Positions 1-8,252 of a stretch of DNA of 64,000 nucleotides are shown piece by piece. How positions within the stretch are numbered: position 1 is the first letter of the stretch; each line of letters starts with the position of its first letter. Under the pieces are notes generated by a model. The model ran no database searches, had not been told where the DNA came from, and was given only the letters and a program-made list of their open reading frames with translations. The translations under genes and the position numbers were made by a program. Source of the DNA: Flavobacteriaceae bacterium (GTDB lineage Bacteria > Bacteroidota > Bacteroidia > Flavobacteriales > Flavobacteriaceae); NCBI GenBank assembly GCA_002862645.1, contig PKDQ01000007.1:20146-84145 (forward strand), read 5' to 3'.

Positions 1-485
1 TGAGGTTTAAATGTGTCAACATAGGCCATGTCTTCTTTGGCATAGTACCCTAAAACAGGAAGCAGCTGAGTGATTAATATGATGAGTCCAATGGCTGTCA
101 TGAAGCCAGAAACAACAGGATACGGAATATACCTAATGTACTTTCCTAGCTTTAAGAAGCCTAACGCAACTTGCATCAGACCTGCTAAGATAAATACAGC
201 CAGTATTATGGGGAGTGCTTTTTCAACACTACCATCATTAGACGAAATTAGCGTACCGATGATGACCATACTCACTGCTGTCATAGGCGCAGTAGGCCCA
301 GAAATTTGTGTATTTGTTCCACCCAATAGGGCGGCAAAAAAACTTAGAAATATAGCGCCATAAAGACCAGCTGTGGGACCCAATCCAGAAGATACGCCAA
401 ATGCAAGAGCCAAGGGAAGCGCAACAATACCTGCGGTTAAACCACCGAAGATATCGCCCTTAATGTGAACGAATGCTTTTTTCAT
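1..485 (-). CDS. SulP-family inorganic anion transporter, N-terminal part (cut by window edge)
   Basis: The minus frame opens at ATG 485 and runs off the left edge, so about 161 N-terminal residues are seen. The start reads MKKAFVHIKGDIFGGLTAGI, followed by LPLALAFGVSSG, GLYGAIF and GGTNTQISGPTAPMT. This is the typical first part of the SulP/SLC26 fold: a GGLTAG-type segment before TM1, then the TM3 region with an SGPTAP motif. Further hydrophobic helices follow to the edge. The family moves sulfate, bicarbonate or other anions across the inner membrane, often by sodium or proton coupling. Whether a C-terminal STAS domain is present cannot be seen. The substrate cannot be told from this part. 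A small exported protein gene lies just upstream on the same strand. Confidence 0.9.
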   Translation of the reverse strand, partial: MKKAFVHIKGDIFGGLTAGIVALPLALAFGVSSGLGPTAGLYGAIFLSFFAALLGGTNTQISGPTAPMTAVSMVIIGTLISSNDGSVEKALPIILAVFILAGLMQVALGFLKLGKYIRYIPYPVVSGFMTAIGLIILITQLLPVLGYYAKEDMAYVDTFKP

Positions 486-533
486 TATTTAGTTATTTGT
501 AAAAAAAATAGAAATATAAAAGGGCTCGAAAAA

Positions 534-860
534 CTAAATAAAATCGGGGGGAGGTGCGTCAAGAGCAGTGACAAATACAGTATGGACACGTTGACTAAAA
601 TGAGATGACAACGCCTTTTGAAAGAAAAATCGAAATACAGGGAGTTCAGTAACTAAAAATTTACTCTCCTCTAAAATATCAGTAAAAGCTTTTCCATCTT
701 TAGGCTTGGGTTCTTCGCTTTCCTTTGTAATGCTAATGGTTTCTGAGCCTGTATAATCTAAACCCGAATAAGCAATAACAGTAAGCTGCGAACAAAAAAC
801 CAAACACCACAAAATATGCAGCGTTTTCGATGAAAAAAATAGGTGTTTACCGAAATTCAA
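534..860 (-). CDS. Small exported protein of unknown function ending in a PPPD motif
   Basis: I do not recognise this gene. It encodes about 108 residues with an N-terminal hydrophobic stretch (LHILWCLVFC, roughly residues 14-32) that looks like a signal peptide or membrane anchor. A polar lysine- and glutamate-rich middle follows, and the C-terminus reads ALDAPPPDFI. The only start available near here is TTG at 860, because no in-frame ATG precedes the hydrophobic segment; the frame is open for seven more codons upstream. The gene ends 49 bp before the SulP transporter gene and has the same direction, so the two may be co-transcribed. Small periplasmic proteins with a Pro-Pro-Pro-Asp-like tail occur in flavobacteria near transport genes (from memory). 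Function unknown; the start is uncertain. Confidence 0.5.
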   Translation of the reverse strand: MNFGKHLFFSSKTLHILWCLVFCSQLTVIAYSGLDYTGSETISITKESEEPKPKDGKAFTDILEESKFLVTELPVFRFFFQKALSSHFSQRVHTVFVTALDAPPPDFI

Positions 861-973
861 TGGAAGTAATTTTTTCTTTTAAGCAACTGCTAATATACAA
901 ATTTCTACATCATCAAATCTGCTTTACCAATAACGACAAAACTCCGAATACATAAACTCAAAGGCAGGTTACA

Positions 974-3900
974 TTACTTTTTCAAAATCTTAATAAGCTG
1001 ATGATTAGCAGTATCCAATTGATTTACCTTAACAAAATAGACACCTGGGCTTAATGCGGAAATATCTTGTTCTTTATCGCTGCTGGCTTGTAATTTTTTG
1101 CCAGAAATATCGTAAACTTCAACAAAAACTGCACCTTCTATATCTACAAAAAATTTGTCTTTTGTTGGGTTTGGGTAAATCAGAACGGCCTTTTCAATAA
1201 ACACATCCGTAATACTCAAAACACATATTGAACCAACTTCATATTGGAAATACTTAGTAACGCCTACTCCACCAGAAAATGAAAACTTTACTGCATAACT
1301 GATATTCTCTCCCTGAGTAAAGCCACCAAGGGTTTTAGAAAAAATATTGTTTCCAAGATCGTCCATTCCAGTTTCAGCAAACGGAAATTCTTTAAACAAA
1401 TAAGCAGGTGCCCCTGTTTTGTCTGTATCAAGTAGCTCGGCTGTGATTTTTACCGAATTTCCAATGGTTTCAAAAGTTAAATTATAGCCCACAGAAAACT
1501 GACCTTCTCTAGCTTCTGATGAATTAAACGTACAATAATAGCGCTGATTGACTGTAACAGAAACAGCAGCTGATACTGACTCCCCCCCATCATTATCTAC
1601 AGCTTTTGTTTTAAAACTATAAGCACCAACAGTAAGATCAGACAAGGTGTAGGTGTATGGTTGGGTGCTATCCTCTCCTAAAATCGTATCGCCGTAATAA
1701 AAAATGACTTTGGTGATGGTTCCATCAAAATCAGATGCCGAAGCAACTAACGTAATGGCATCGCCAAGCACAAACACTTCATCATTGCTTGGACTGGTTA
1801 AAGAAACTGTTGGCAACGAATTAGACCCATCTTGAACATTGACAAAAACCTGATCTTTTGAAGATATCGCTCCTTCTGTAAGCGTTAATTCAAATTTATA
1901 AATACCCGTAGTTAGGCTTGAAATATTAGCGTTCAGTATTAGTTTATTGTCAAAAACTACCACTGAAGGGCCATAAACTTGTTTCCACAAATAGGTGGTG
2001 GCTGAAGGGTTTGGAATACTACTTTGACTGCCGTTGAGCTGTGCTGTAGTTGCTGGAATTTCAACAGTAATATTACTCCCTGCCTCGGCGATTAATGGTG
2101 TATATCCTAATGCAGATTCATACTCAAAAGACATGTCTCCCAAATTGAATCCTCCACCCGTAAAAGCAACCCTCAATATATGTTCGCCTGCCAATAAATT
2201 GATATTATTTACCGTAGCTGTTGACCAATTATCCCAGTCGCCAGTTCCACTAACTTCAATATCTCCGCTTACAGCCTGCCCGTCCACTTCGAAATAAAAA
2301 GGACCAGAATTACTATTATCAGAGGCATACCTATAATTAATCTTATAGTTTCCAGACTGTAGCACATTGATAGTATATTCTAACCACTCGCCAGCTTCTA
2401 TCCAACCAACGGTTTTGCCCTCTTTATCTGCGACCGTATCCACATTTTCATCAATCCTAAAATCTCCATATTCAGCTCCTGAATTTCCTACAGTTGAATC
2501 AAAATAAGAAATATCTTGTCCCTTACCACCCTCAAAATAATCATAATTTCCCGCTTGAATCGTCCCTGGAATTTCAAAAGGTTGATTTAAATAGGGTTTT
2601 TGTTCTCCCACAACAACTTGTACAGAGTTTGTCACCGTAAATCCCGAGCTATTATGCACTTTGGCGTAAAAATTATGAATGCCAGATGTAAGATTTTCAG
2701 CAGTTGCCATATATGGAGCATTGTTGTCAGTGGCTATTAGTCCGCTGTCATTGAAAAATTCAATCTTTGTAACTCCAATTCCTACAGCTTCTGTGGTCAA
2801 ATCTACACTCCCCCCTACATATGCCTGATCAAAGCTTGAACTTATTGTACCCGACAAATCAACATCTCTATTGGTTTTCATGGAATTGGCAGGAACATTT
2901 AATGAAAATCCGTCAGAAAAATCCACTGTTATATCAATGTCAGAATAATTTTGTGCTGCATAGGTCGTTACTCCATTCTGATCAAATGCAGCAGCAATAG
3001 GATGGTTTGCTGTAATATTTGCTTTGACCGTTCCCAAGGCCTTCATATTGTGTAACCAGTAATACGTATGGGCATCTGAAATACCAAACTTTAACCCTCT
3101 ATCAGGGTTGGAGTCATACAGCTCAATGGCCTTATCTGGGTCAATAAAAGCAGCATAACACCAGTAAACATCATGCCATAAATTTGCATTTTCCTCGTTA
3201 GACAATATCCCTGTATTCTGTTGCATTTCATTCCATAATTTTTGCACATATGCAGTGTTATGCCCCAAATACAACGAACCGCCATGAATGGGATACATCT
3301 CAATTCCGTAAGCAGCAGCGATATCTGATGTCCAAAAGGTACCGCTGTCGTAGGAATTACCCCAAATACGAGATGCAACACTATATCCATAGTCAGCTGA
3401 AAAAACACGCTCGTGCATATCAAACCAATATTCTTCAACTGCAGTTTGTTCAGTGGTATACAAATAAATACCTAAATCCCGAATCGCGTCATTTCCTGTA
3501 ACAGAACCCCAATGGATTAAAGAGGAATTAAACTGCATACTCTCTGAAGTAGATTCTTGGTCGTTCCCCTGTGGGAAAGTAGCAAATCCGTTTGCCCACG
3601 AATGACCAGCATAAGGGCTAAAATTACGTAAAAAAGGAAATTTGTCATCTGTTCTGCTTGATGAGGCAGCATCTCGAACAAGCAGATTTATCATATCTCC
3701 CCATTGATTTGCCCAGTCTGGTTCAAATTGTTCAATAAATGCTGCAGCATGAATAAAATATCCCCAATGAAAATGATGATCATTAATATTTGTATCCTGT
3801 CCATGACCGCCAGGATATCCGATTAGAGAAGACCATGCATTGTTGTAATAAAATAAAAAAGCAACCTCTCCAGATTCATAGCTAAGCCAATCTTCCAGTC

Positions 3901-5092
3901 GGTCTTTTAACGTGGTAATCATTTTGTCTCTTGCCTCTGTGTCGCCAATTTTGTGTGCAATACGTGCTGTTTGTACCAAACGATTCATCATTTGCCCTTC
4001 ATTATACGAGTCCGTCCAAGTTGCCAATGCATCATTTTCCAACAAACTTACTTTACTACCCATTTCTGAGGGATTGAATGAATCGCTATAGTTGGCCAAA
4101 TACGGAAGGGTAGGCAAAATACCATAAAATGTATTTTCACTAGCAAATGTATTCCCATCTAACATTTTCAAATCACCTCGAACAGATGTATATGTTTCTC
4201 TGTTTGGAGAAGGCGAATTTGCTGCTAAATGAGACCACTGATGCGGTAGTAGTCCTTGTATTACTGTGTTGTACGTTCCCTCTTTAACATCAGGGATTAT
4301 TTCAAAATCGGTGCGTAGAACACTCGTATTTTCGTTGTAATTCCAATTTACAGTTGTATTGGAAGGAAAGACATAAGCAAACTTTTTATAGGTATTGGCT
4401 ACTTGCAAAGCGTTGGTATTGCTTTGAGGAAGCATGGCGACAGACCAATAGTCTTTTCCGTTAAGAGTTGATGTATATACATCTCCATTTTGCGTCCATG
4501 AACTACCAACAGGCGCATATATCGCATAATCTACTCCCTCCTGAGCGTTATCTATCAAAATCATTTCATTATAAATCGTTACACTACCCGCTTTAACATC
4601 AACTTGTGCAACATTTGAACTACCTTTTGTTAAGTATACAAATGGCATTCCAATACCACTTGTTGCCGAAAAATCTCGACCACTTGAAGACCATGACATA
4701 GTAACTGTCCAATCGGAATGGTTAGAAACAGTAGCGCGTGAACTAGTTAAATCTTGAACACCAACATGTATAGTTTGTTTATCCCCAACAACGCCAAAAG
4801 GAACATAGGTAATCCCCAAACCAGCTGTAGTCGTTCTCATGGTAAGCGGATAGTTAAATAGATTGCTTACATGGTCGTCTTTGAGAAGAAGCGACCACCA
4901 GTCATTCGTAGGAACTGGCATATTTTGGGCAACACCTGAAAGCTGTGGAGATCCAGCAGGGTAGCCATTTCTACCTACTGAGTCCGCCCCAGGAAATGAA
5001 TTGGTATAACTACCACTACCAACTGAAATAGTTTGAGCTTGGGTTGTAAATAAAAAAAAATAAAAAAAAATTACTTTAAAAAAATTTGTCAA
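974..5092 (-). CDS. Secreted GH81 endo-beta-1,3-glucanase with CBM6, Ig/PKD-like domains and T9SS sorting signal
   Basis: A 1372-residue secreted enzyme likely to cut laminarin or other beta-1,3-glucans outside the cell. After a hydrophobic signal peptide ending near TQAQ, the GH81 domain spans about residues 55-735. It shows NDWW near 62, an HHFHWGY segment near 440, GHSWANG near 494 and the catalytic region GNDQESTSES near 508-517. An Ig-like domain (about 741-834), a CBM6 domain (about 838-990), a PKD/REJ-like domain (about 1005-1088) and a second Ig-like domain (about 1091-1180) follow. Next comes an unassigned beta-rich domain (about 1181-1290). A type IX secretion sorting domain ends it (YPNPTKDKFFVDI to KILKK). 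The start codon appears to be TTG, and three long T runs lie in the signal-peptide codons. No SusC/SusD pair lies next to it. Confidence 0.93.
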   Translation of the reverse strand: MTNFFKVIFFYFFLFTTQAQTISVGSGSYTNSFPGADSVGRNGYPAGSPQLSGVAQNMPVPTNDWWSLLLKDDHVSNLFNYPLTMRTTTAGLGITYVPFGVVGDKQTIHVGVQDLTSSRATVSNHSDWTVTMSWSSSGRDFSATSGIGMPFVYLTKGSSNVAQVDVKAGSVTIYNEMILIDNAQEGVDYAIYAPVGSSWTQNGDVYTSTLNGKDYWSVAMLPQSNTNALQVANTYKKFAYVFPSNTTVNWNYNENTSVLRTDFEIIPDVKEGTYNTVIQGLLPHQWSHLAANSPSPNRETYTSVRGDLKMLDGNTFASENTFYGILPTLPYLANYSDSFNPSEMGSKVSLLENDALATWTDSYNEGQMMNRLVQTARIAHKIGDTEARDKMITTLKDRLEDWLSYESGEVAFLFYYNNAWSSLIGYPGGHGQDTNINDHHFHWGYFIHAAAFIEQFEPDWANQWGDMINLLVRDAASSSRTDDKFPFLRNFSPYAGHSWANGFATFPQGNDQESTSESMQFNSSLIHWGSVTGNDAIRDLGIYLYTTEQTAVEEYWFDMHERVFSADYGYSVASRIWGNSYDSGTFWTSDIAAAYGIEMYPIHGGSLYLGHNTAYVQKLWNEMQQNTGILSNEENANLWHDVYWCYAAFIDPDKAIELYDSNPDRGLKFGISDAHTYYWLHNMKALGTVKANITANHPIAAAFDQNGVTTYAAQNYSDIDITVDFSDGFSLNVPANSMKTNRDVDLSGTISSSFDQAYVGGSVDLTTEAVGIGVTKIEFFNDSGLIATDNNAPYMATAENLTSGIHNFYAKVHNSSGFTVTNSVQVVVGEQKPYLNQPFEIPGTIQAGNYDYFEGGKGQDISYFDSTVGNSGAEYGDFRIDENVDTVADKEGKTVGWIEAGEWLEYTINVLQSGNYKINYRYASDNSNSGPFYFEVDGQAVSGDIEVSGTGDWDNWSTATVNNINLLAGEHILRVAFTGGGFNLGDMSFEYESALGYTPLIAEAGSNITVEIPATTAQLNGSQSSIPNPSATTYLWKQVYGPSVVVFDNKLILNANISSLTTGIYKFELTLTEGAISSKDQVFVNVQDGSNSLPTVSLTSPSNDEVFVLGDAITLVASASDFDGTITKVIFYYGDTILGEDSTQPYTYTLSDLTVGAYSFKTKAVDNDGGESVSAAVSVTVNQRYYCTFNSSEAREGQFSVGYNLTFETIGNSVKITAELLDTDKTGAPAYLFKEFPFAETGMDDLGNNIFSKTLGGFTQGENISYAVKFSFSGGVGVTKYFQYEVGSICVLSITDVFIEKAVLIYPNPTKDKFFVDIEGAVFVEVYDISGKKLQASSDKEQDISALSPGVYFVKVNQLDTANHQLIKILKK

Positions 5093-5128
5093 GTTTATTA
5101 AATTTTGAATTATAAGAGGAATTAATTA

Positions 5129-5136
5129 CAAAAATA
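5129..5136 (-). promoter_or_regulatory. Putative -7 promoter box of the GH81 gene
   Basis: The minus strand reads TATTTTTG, matching the Bacteroidetes TAnnTTTG box, 36 nt before the TTG start. I see no clear TTTG -33 box at the expected distance. Confidence 0.4.
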
Positions 5137-5634
5137 AAGAGATAGTATTAGGGAATCTAAAATTTTACCCATACAATTATACTACACATCAATTAACTTT
5201 AAAATATAATTCTTTTAGTCTAACATAAAGCTAACCGTAATTTACTAATGTGGACTTTTTCTAAACTAAAATGAAAATAGTAAATACTTTTTTACCTAAA
5301 AGCCTCAAAAAAATGCACTAAAACTTCACTTTAAGTTTAAATAATTATTAGTAAAAACACCAATACATTTGTGTGACGACTATTGTCGATTACTTACGTC
5401 AAATTATCATTAAAAAAATCTTCATTTCTATGATTAAACAAATAATTGGCTTTAGAAAAAAATTATTTATTAGGCTTGAATCAAGTGTAGACTACGAAGT
5501 TTTACTATTTATCAAAATGTATTTCCTAGATTACAGTTTGGATTGGGTTATAGAAAGTAACAAGTAAGAAAATGAGGAGATTATATATTGAATTAAGAAT
5601 AGTTTATCTAAAATAGATATTGAGGCTAATAAAA
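5137..5634. other. AT-rich intergenic region without a supported gene
   Basis: About 500 bp, very AT-rich, between the upstream end of the GH81 gene and the 3' end of hisS. A TACATTTG box lies at 5364-5371 on the plus strand and an open frame of 64 codons starts with GTG at 5373. That frame begins almost at the predicted transcription start, is lysine/isoleucine-rich and resembles no family I know. I see no tRNA, terminator or repeat here. Confidence 0.5.
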
Positions 5635-7005
5635 TCAAGTAATAAAAAACGATGCGTTAATCTTATGAATACTTATTTTTACAGTCGTTCCGTCAATCAT
5701 ATTTTTTAAGGATATTGTTTTTTCTTTTTGTTCTTCTTCCCCATAAAACAATGCCCATAGGGCATTCGAATGATTAGCAAACTGCATTTGTTTTTTAAGT
5801 TTATGAGTAGTTGGATACGTAAATACTCTAACCCCCTTTGCACGCCATCTTGTGATGTGTGACATCAATTCTTGTATATATTCATCACCAAAATGCAGTA
5901 CAACAATATCTACAGCCTTTGTTAGCGAAGCAGGAAACAAGTTCAAATCTTCAAGCACAATACATAAACGGTCTAATCCAAAAGAAATACCCAATCCGTG
6001 AACATCTTTAAGTCCAAAAACAGCAGTTAGATTGTCATAGCGACCTCCTGCTCCAATTGAACCCATAGCGACAGATTTAGGGGGTGCAACTTCAAAAATA
6101 ATTCCTGTATAGTAATGCAAACCTCTTGCGAGCGTTATATCAAAGGCCAATTGGCTTACTTTAAAAGGATTTACAAAATCTAATGTCTTGCGCAAGTGTG
6201 CAATACCCGCCAGGGCTTCGGGCTGAGAGGCTAGAATTTCTTCTAATTGATCAAGCTGAGCCATAACGTTGCCAGAGAGCTCAAATAGTGGGCTTAGGCG
6301 ATTCAAAGCCACATCGTCAAATCCTTTGTTTCGCAACTCATTAAAAACCCCATCAGGGCCTATTTTATCAAGTTTATCTAGTGCTACTGTAAAATCCACA
6401 ATGCGATCTGGCGCATCTAGGTAATGCGCAATGCCAGCTAAAATTCCGCGATGATTAATACGTATGGTGGCATCTTTGAGGGCTAGACCATCAAAAACAT
6501 CATCAAAAAGCTGCATGCATTCGGCTTCTAGCAGTGGACTCACTGCACCAACAACATCAGCATCACATTGAGTAAATTCCTGAAAGCGTCCCCGTTGCGG
6601 ACGGTCGGCACGCCAAACGGATTGAATCTGATAACGCTTAAAGGGAAAGCTAATCTCATTTTGGTGCTGGGCAACAAATCGAGCAAAAGGGACGGTTAGG
6701 TCATAGCGAAGTGCTTTTTCAGAAATAGAGCTTGTAAATTGGGCTAGAGCATTGTCTTGAAGGGCATTAACATCAGCCTTTTTAACTTTTTCACCAGAGT
6801 TAAGAATATTAAACATCATACGGTCGCCTTCCTCACCATATTTACCCTTCAAAGTAGTTGACTTTTCCATAGCAGGTGTTTGGATGGGCAGAAAGCCATA
6901 TCGCTCAAATTGGGTGCGAATCACATCTGTTACATAGTTGCGCTTAGCAACTTCTGCTGGAAGGAAATCTCGGGTACCTTTTGGAATACTAGCCTTTTGA
7001 GCCAT
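5635..7005 (-). CDS. hisS: Histidine--tRNA ligase
   Basis: Charges tRNA-His with histidine using ATP, in the cytoplasm. The 456 residues match the family. Class II core features are visible: RYDLTVPFARF at 100-110, motif 2 WRADRPQRGRFQEF at 131-144, the histidine-binding segment ARGLHYYTG, the glycine loop SIGAGGRYDNL and motif 3 GLGISFGLDRL. A C-terminal anticodon-binding domain follows (DIVVLHFGDEY onwards). The ATG at 7005 is preceded by GATATTTG about 15 nt upstream, a near match to the -7 box, so hisS probably has its own promoter. The terminator of the ribosomal operon lies just upstream. The C-terminal tail (KINASFFIT) is slightly unusual but not evidently broken. Confidence 0.97.
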   Translation of the reverse strand: MAQKASIPKGTRDFLPAEVAKRNYVTDVIRTQFERYGFLPIQTPAMEKSTTLKGKYGEEGDRMMFNILNSGEKVKKADVNALQDNALAQFTSSISEKALRYDLTVPFARFVAQHQNEISFPFKRYQIQSVWRADRPQRGRFQEFTQCDADVVGAVSPLLEAECMQLFDDVFDGLALKDATIRINHRGILAGIAHYLDAPDRIVDFTVALDKLDKIGPDGVFNELRNKGFDDVALNRLSPLFELSGNVMAQLDQLEEILASQPEALAGIAHLRKTLDFVNPFKVSQLAFDITLARGLHYYTGIIFEVAPPKSVAMGSIGAGGRYDNLTAVFGLKDVHGLGISFGLDRLCIVLEDLNLFPASLTKAVDIVVLHFGDEYIQELMSHITRWRAKGVRVFTYPTTHKLKKQMQFANHSNALWALFYGEEEQKEKTISLKNMIDGTTVKISIHKINASFFIT

Positions 7006-7042
7006 ATCATCAATTTATACAAATATCTTATTTTAAATAAAA

Positions 7043-7062
7043 AAAGCCGCAAAAGCGGCTTT
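7043..7062 (-). terminator. Intrinsic terminator of the rpsF-rpsR-rplI operon
   Basis: An 8-bp perfect stem AAAGCCGC/GCGGCTTT with a 4-nt loop. On the minus strand it is followed by a T-rich run (TTTTATTT). It sits 22 bp after the rplI stop and before hisS. Confidence 0.85.
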
Positions 7063-7084
7063 ATGTTTTGAATTTTAACGGATT

Positions 7085-7543
7085 TTATTTTTCCGCTGCT
7101 GTTTTGGTCACCTCAAAATCAAGGTCTGTGTATACCTCACGGTGCAGACGTATTGATGCAGTGTGCTTACCAAGCGTTTTAACAGAACCACCTGCCAATT
7201 TAATGGCTTTGCGTTCAATAGTTTTACCAGCCTTGCCCAATGCAGCTTCTAAATCGATGGATCCAACAGAACCAAACAACTTGTTGCCAGCACCAGCCTT
7301 GGCTTCGATCTTAATATCTAATTTATCTAATTCCTTGGCTAGTTTTTGTGCATCCTCAATAAGCTTTTGCTCTTTAAAAGCACGTTGCTTGAGATTTTCA
7401 GCTAAAACTTTTTTTGCAGATGAAGTAGCCATTACTGCAAATCCATTTGGAATTAGGAAATTTCTACCGTAGCCGTTTTTTACTTTAACGATATCATCTT
7501 TGAACCCTAGGTTCTCAACATCTTGTTTTAAAATAAGTTCCAT
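7085..7543 (-). CDS. rplI: 50S ribosomal protein bL9
   Basis: A large-subunit ribosomal protein of 152 residues, close to the usual 148-150. The N-terminal domain starts MELILKQDVENLGFKDDIVKVKNGYGRNFLIP, the family signature, with the conserved GYxRNfLiP segment at about 24-32. A long lysine-rich helix follows (about 40-75), then the C-terminal rRNA-binding domain ending ITAS/VTKTAAEK-like. It is the last gene of rpsF-rpsR-rplI, 6 bp after rpsR, and is followed by an intrinsic terminator. Confidence 0.97.
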   Translation of the reverse strand: MELILKQDVENLGFKDDIVKVKNGYGRNFLIPNGFAVMATSSAKKVLAENLKQRAFKEQKLIEDAQKLAKELDKLDIKIEAKAGAGNKLFGSVGSIDLEAALGKAGKTIERKAIKLAGGSVKTLGKHTASIRLHREVYTDLDFEVTKTAAEK

Positions 7544-7549
7544 GACTTG

Positions 7550-7843
7550 TTATTTTAACAAATCGGCTACATAAGGCATTAACGCCAAGTGACGCGCACG
7601 CTTGATAGAAACCGATAATTTACGTTGATATTTTAGTGATGTTCCGGTAAGGCGACGAGGTAAAATCTTACCCTGTTCGTTTACAAACTTTAACAAATAG
7701 TCTGCATCCTTATAATCGATATACTTTATACCTGACTTTTTGAAACGACAATATTTTTTTGCTTTTGAAGTCTCAATATCAAGGGGAGTCAGATATCTGA
7801 TTTCTCCTTGTTTCCCGCCTTTACTTTCTTGTTCTATTGACAT
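7550..7843 (-). CDS. rpsR: 30S ribosomal protein bS18
   Basis: A small-subunit protein of 97 residues that binds 16S rRNA as a dimer with bS6. The core [18 protein letters not shown], then the basic [18 protein letters not shown] and the C-terminal [10 protein letters not shown] are the bS18 signature. An N-terminal extension of about 25 residues rich in Gln, Glu and Lys precedes the core, as is common in Bacteroidetes. From memory, bS6, bS18 and bS21 form the pocket that hides the anti-Shine-Dalgarno tail in Flavobacterium ribosomes, which fits the lack of SD sites in this window. It lies 3 bp after rpsF. Confidence 0.97.
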   Translation of the reverse strand: MSIEQESKGGKQGEIRYLTPLDIETSKAKKYCRFKKSGIKYIDYKDADYLLKFVNEQGKILPRRLTGTSLKYQRKLSVSIKRARHLALMPYVADLLK

Positions 7844-7846
7844 ATT

Positions 7847-8185
7847 TTAAGATTTAACAGTTAAACGTTCTCTTCTTTTTTCAGCCCAAGCCTCAGCGTG
7901 CTTGTCTAGTTTAACCGTTAGATAACGCATAACGCGCTCATCGCGACGGAACTCAACTTCAAATGGGATGATGGCGCTGCCATCAACTTTGAAATCTAGC
8001 AAGTGGTAAAACCCACTTTTTTTGTTTTGAATAGGATACGCGAACTTTTTCAAGCCCCAATCCTCTTTGGCAATTATCTCGCCACCGTTAGACGTTATAA
8101 ACGTCTCATACTTTTCTACTGCTTCCTTTATCTGATCTTCAGATAAAACGGGATTCAATATGAAAACAGTTTCGTAATGGTTCAT
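7847..8185 (-). CDS. rpsF: 30S ribosomal protein bS6
   Basis: The bS18 partner on the small-subunit platform. The 112 residues begin MNHYETVFILNPVLSEDQI, with the expected YE.vfIl.P start, GLKKFAYPIQNKKSGFYHLLDF at about 43-65 and RDERVMRYLTVKLDKHAE near 80-98. The short basic tail (EKRRERLTVKS) is ordinary. It is the first gene of the ribosomal operon. On the minus strand, TATTTTCG lies about 26 nt before the ATG and could be a weak -7 box. Confidence 0.97.
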   Translation of the reverse strand: MNHYETVFILNPVLSEDQIKEAVEKYETFITSNGGEIIAKEDWGLKKFAYPIQNKKSGFYHLLDFKVDGSAIIPFEVEFRRDERVMRYLTVKLDKHAEAWAEKRRERLTVKS

Positions 8186-8252
8186 ATATTGTTTTTTAAA
8201 TGGGCAGCGAAAATACGGATTTTCTTGCGTTAGACAAATAGGTAAGCCACAA

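Noticed and set aside
5373..5567. 64-codon plus-strand frame in the gap after the GH81 gene
   Set aside because: GTG start almost at the predicted transcription start, AT-driven composition (Ile, Lys, Phe) and no likeness to any family.
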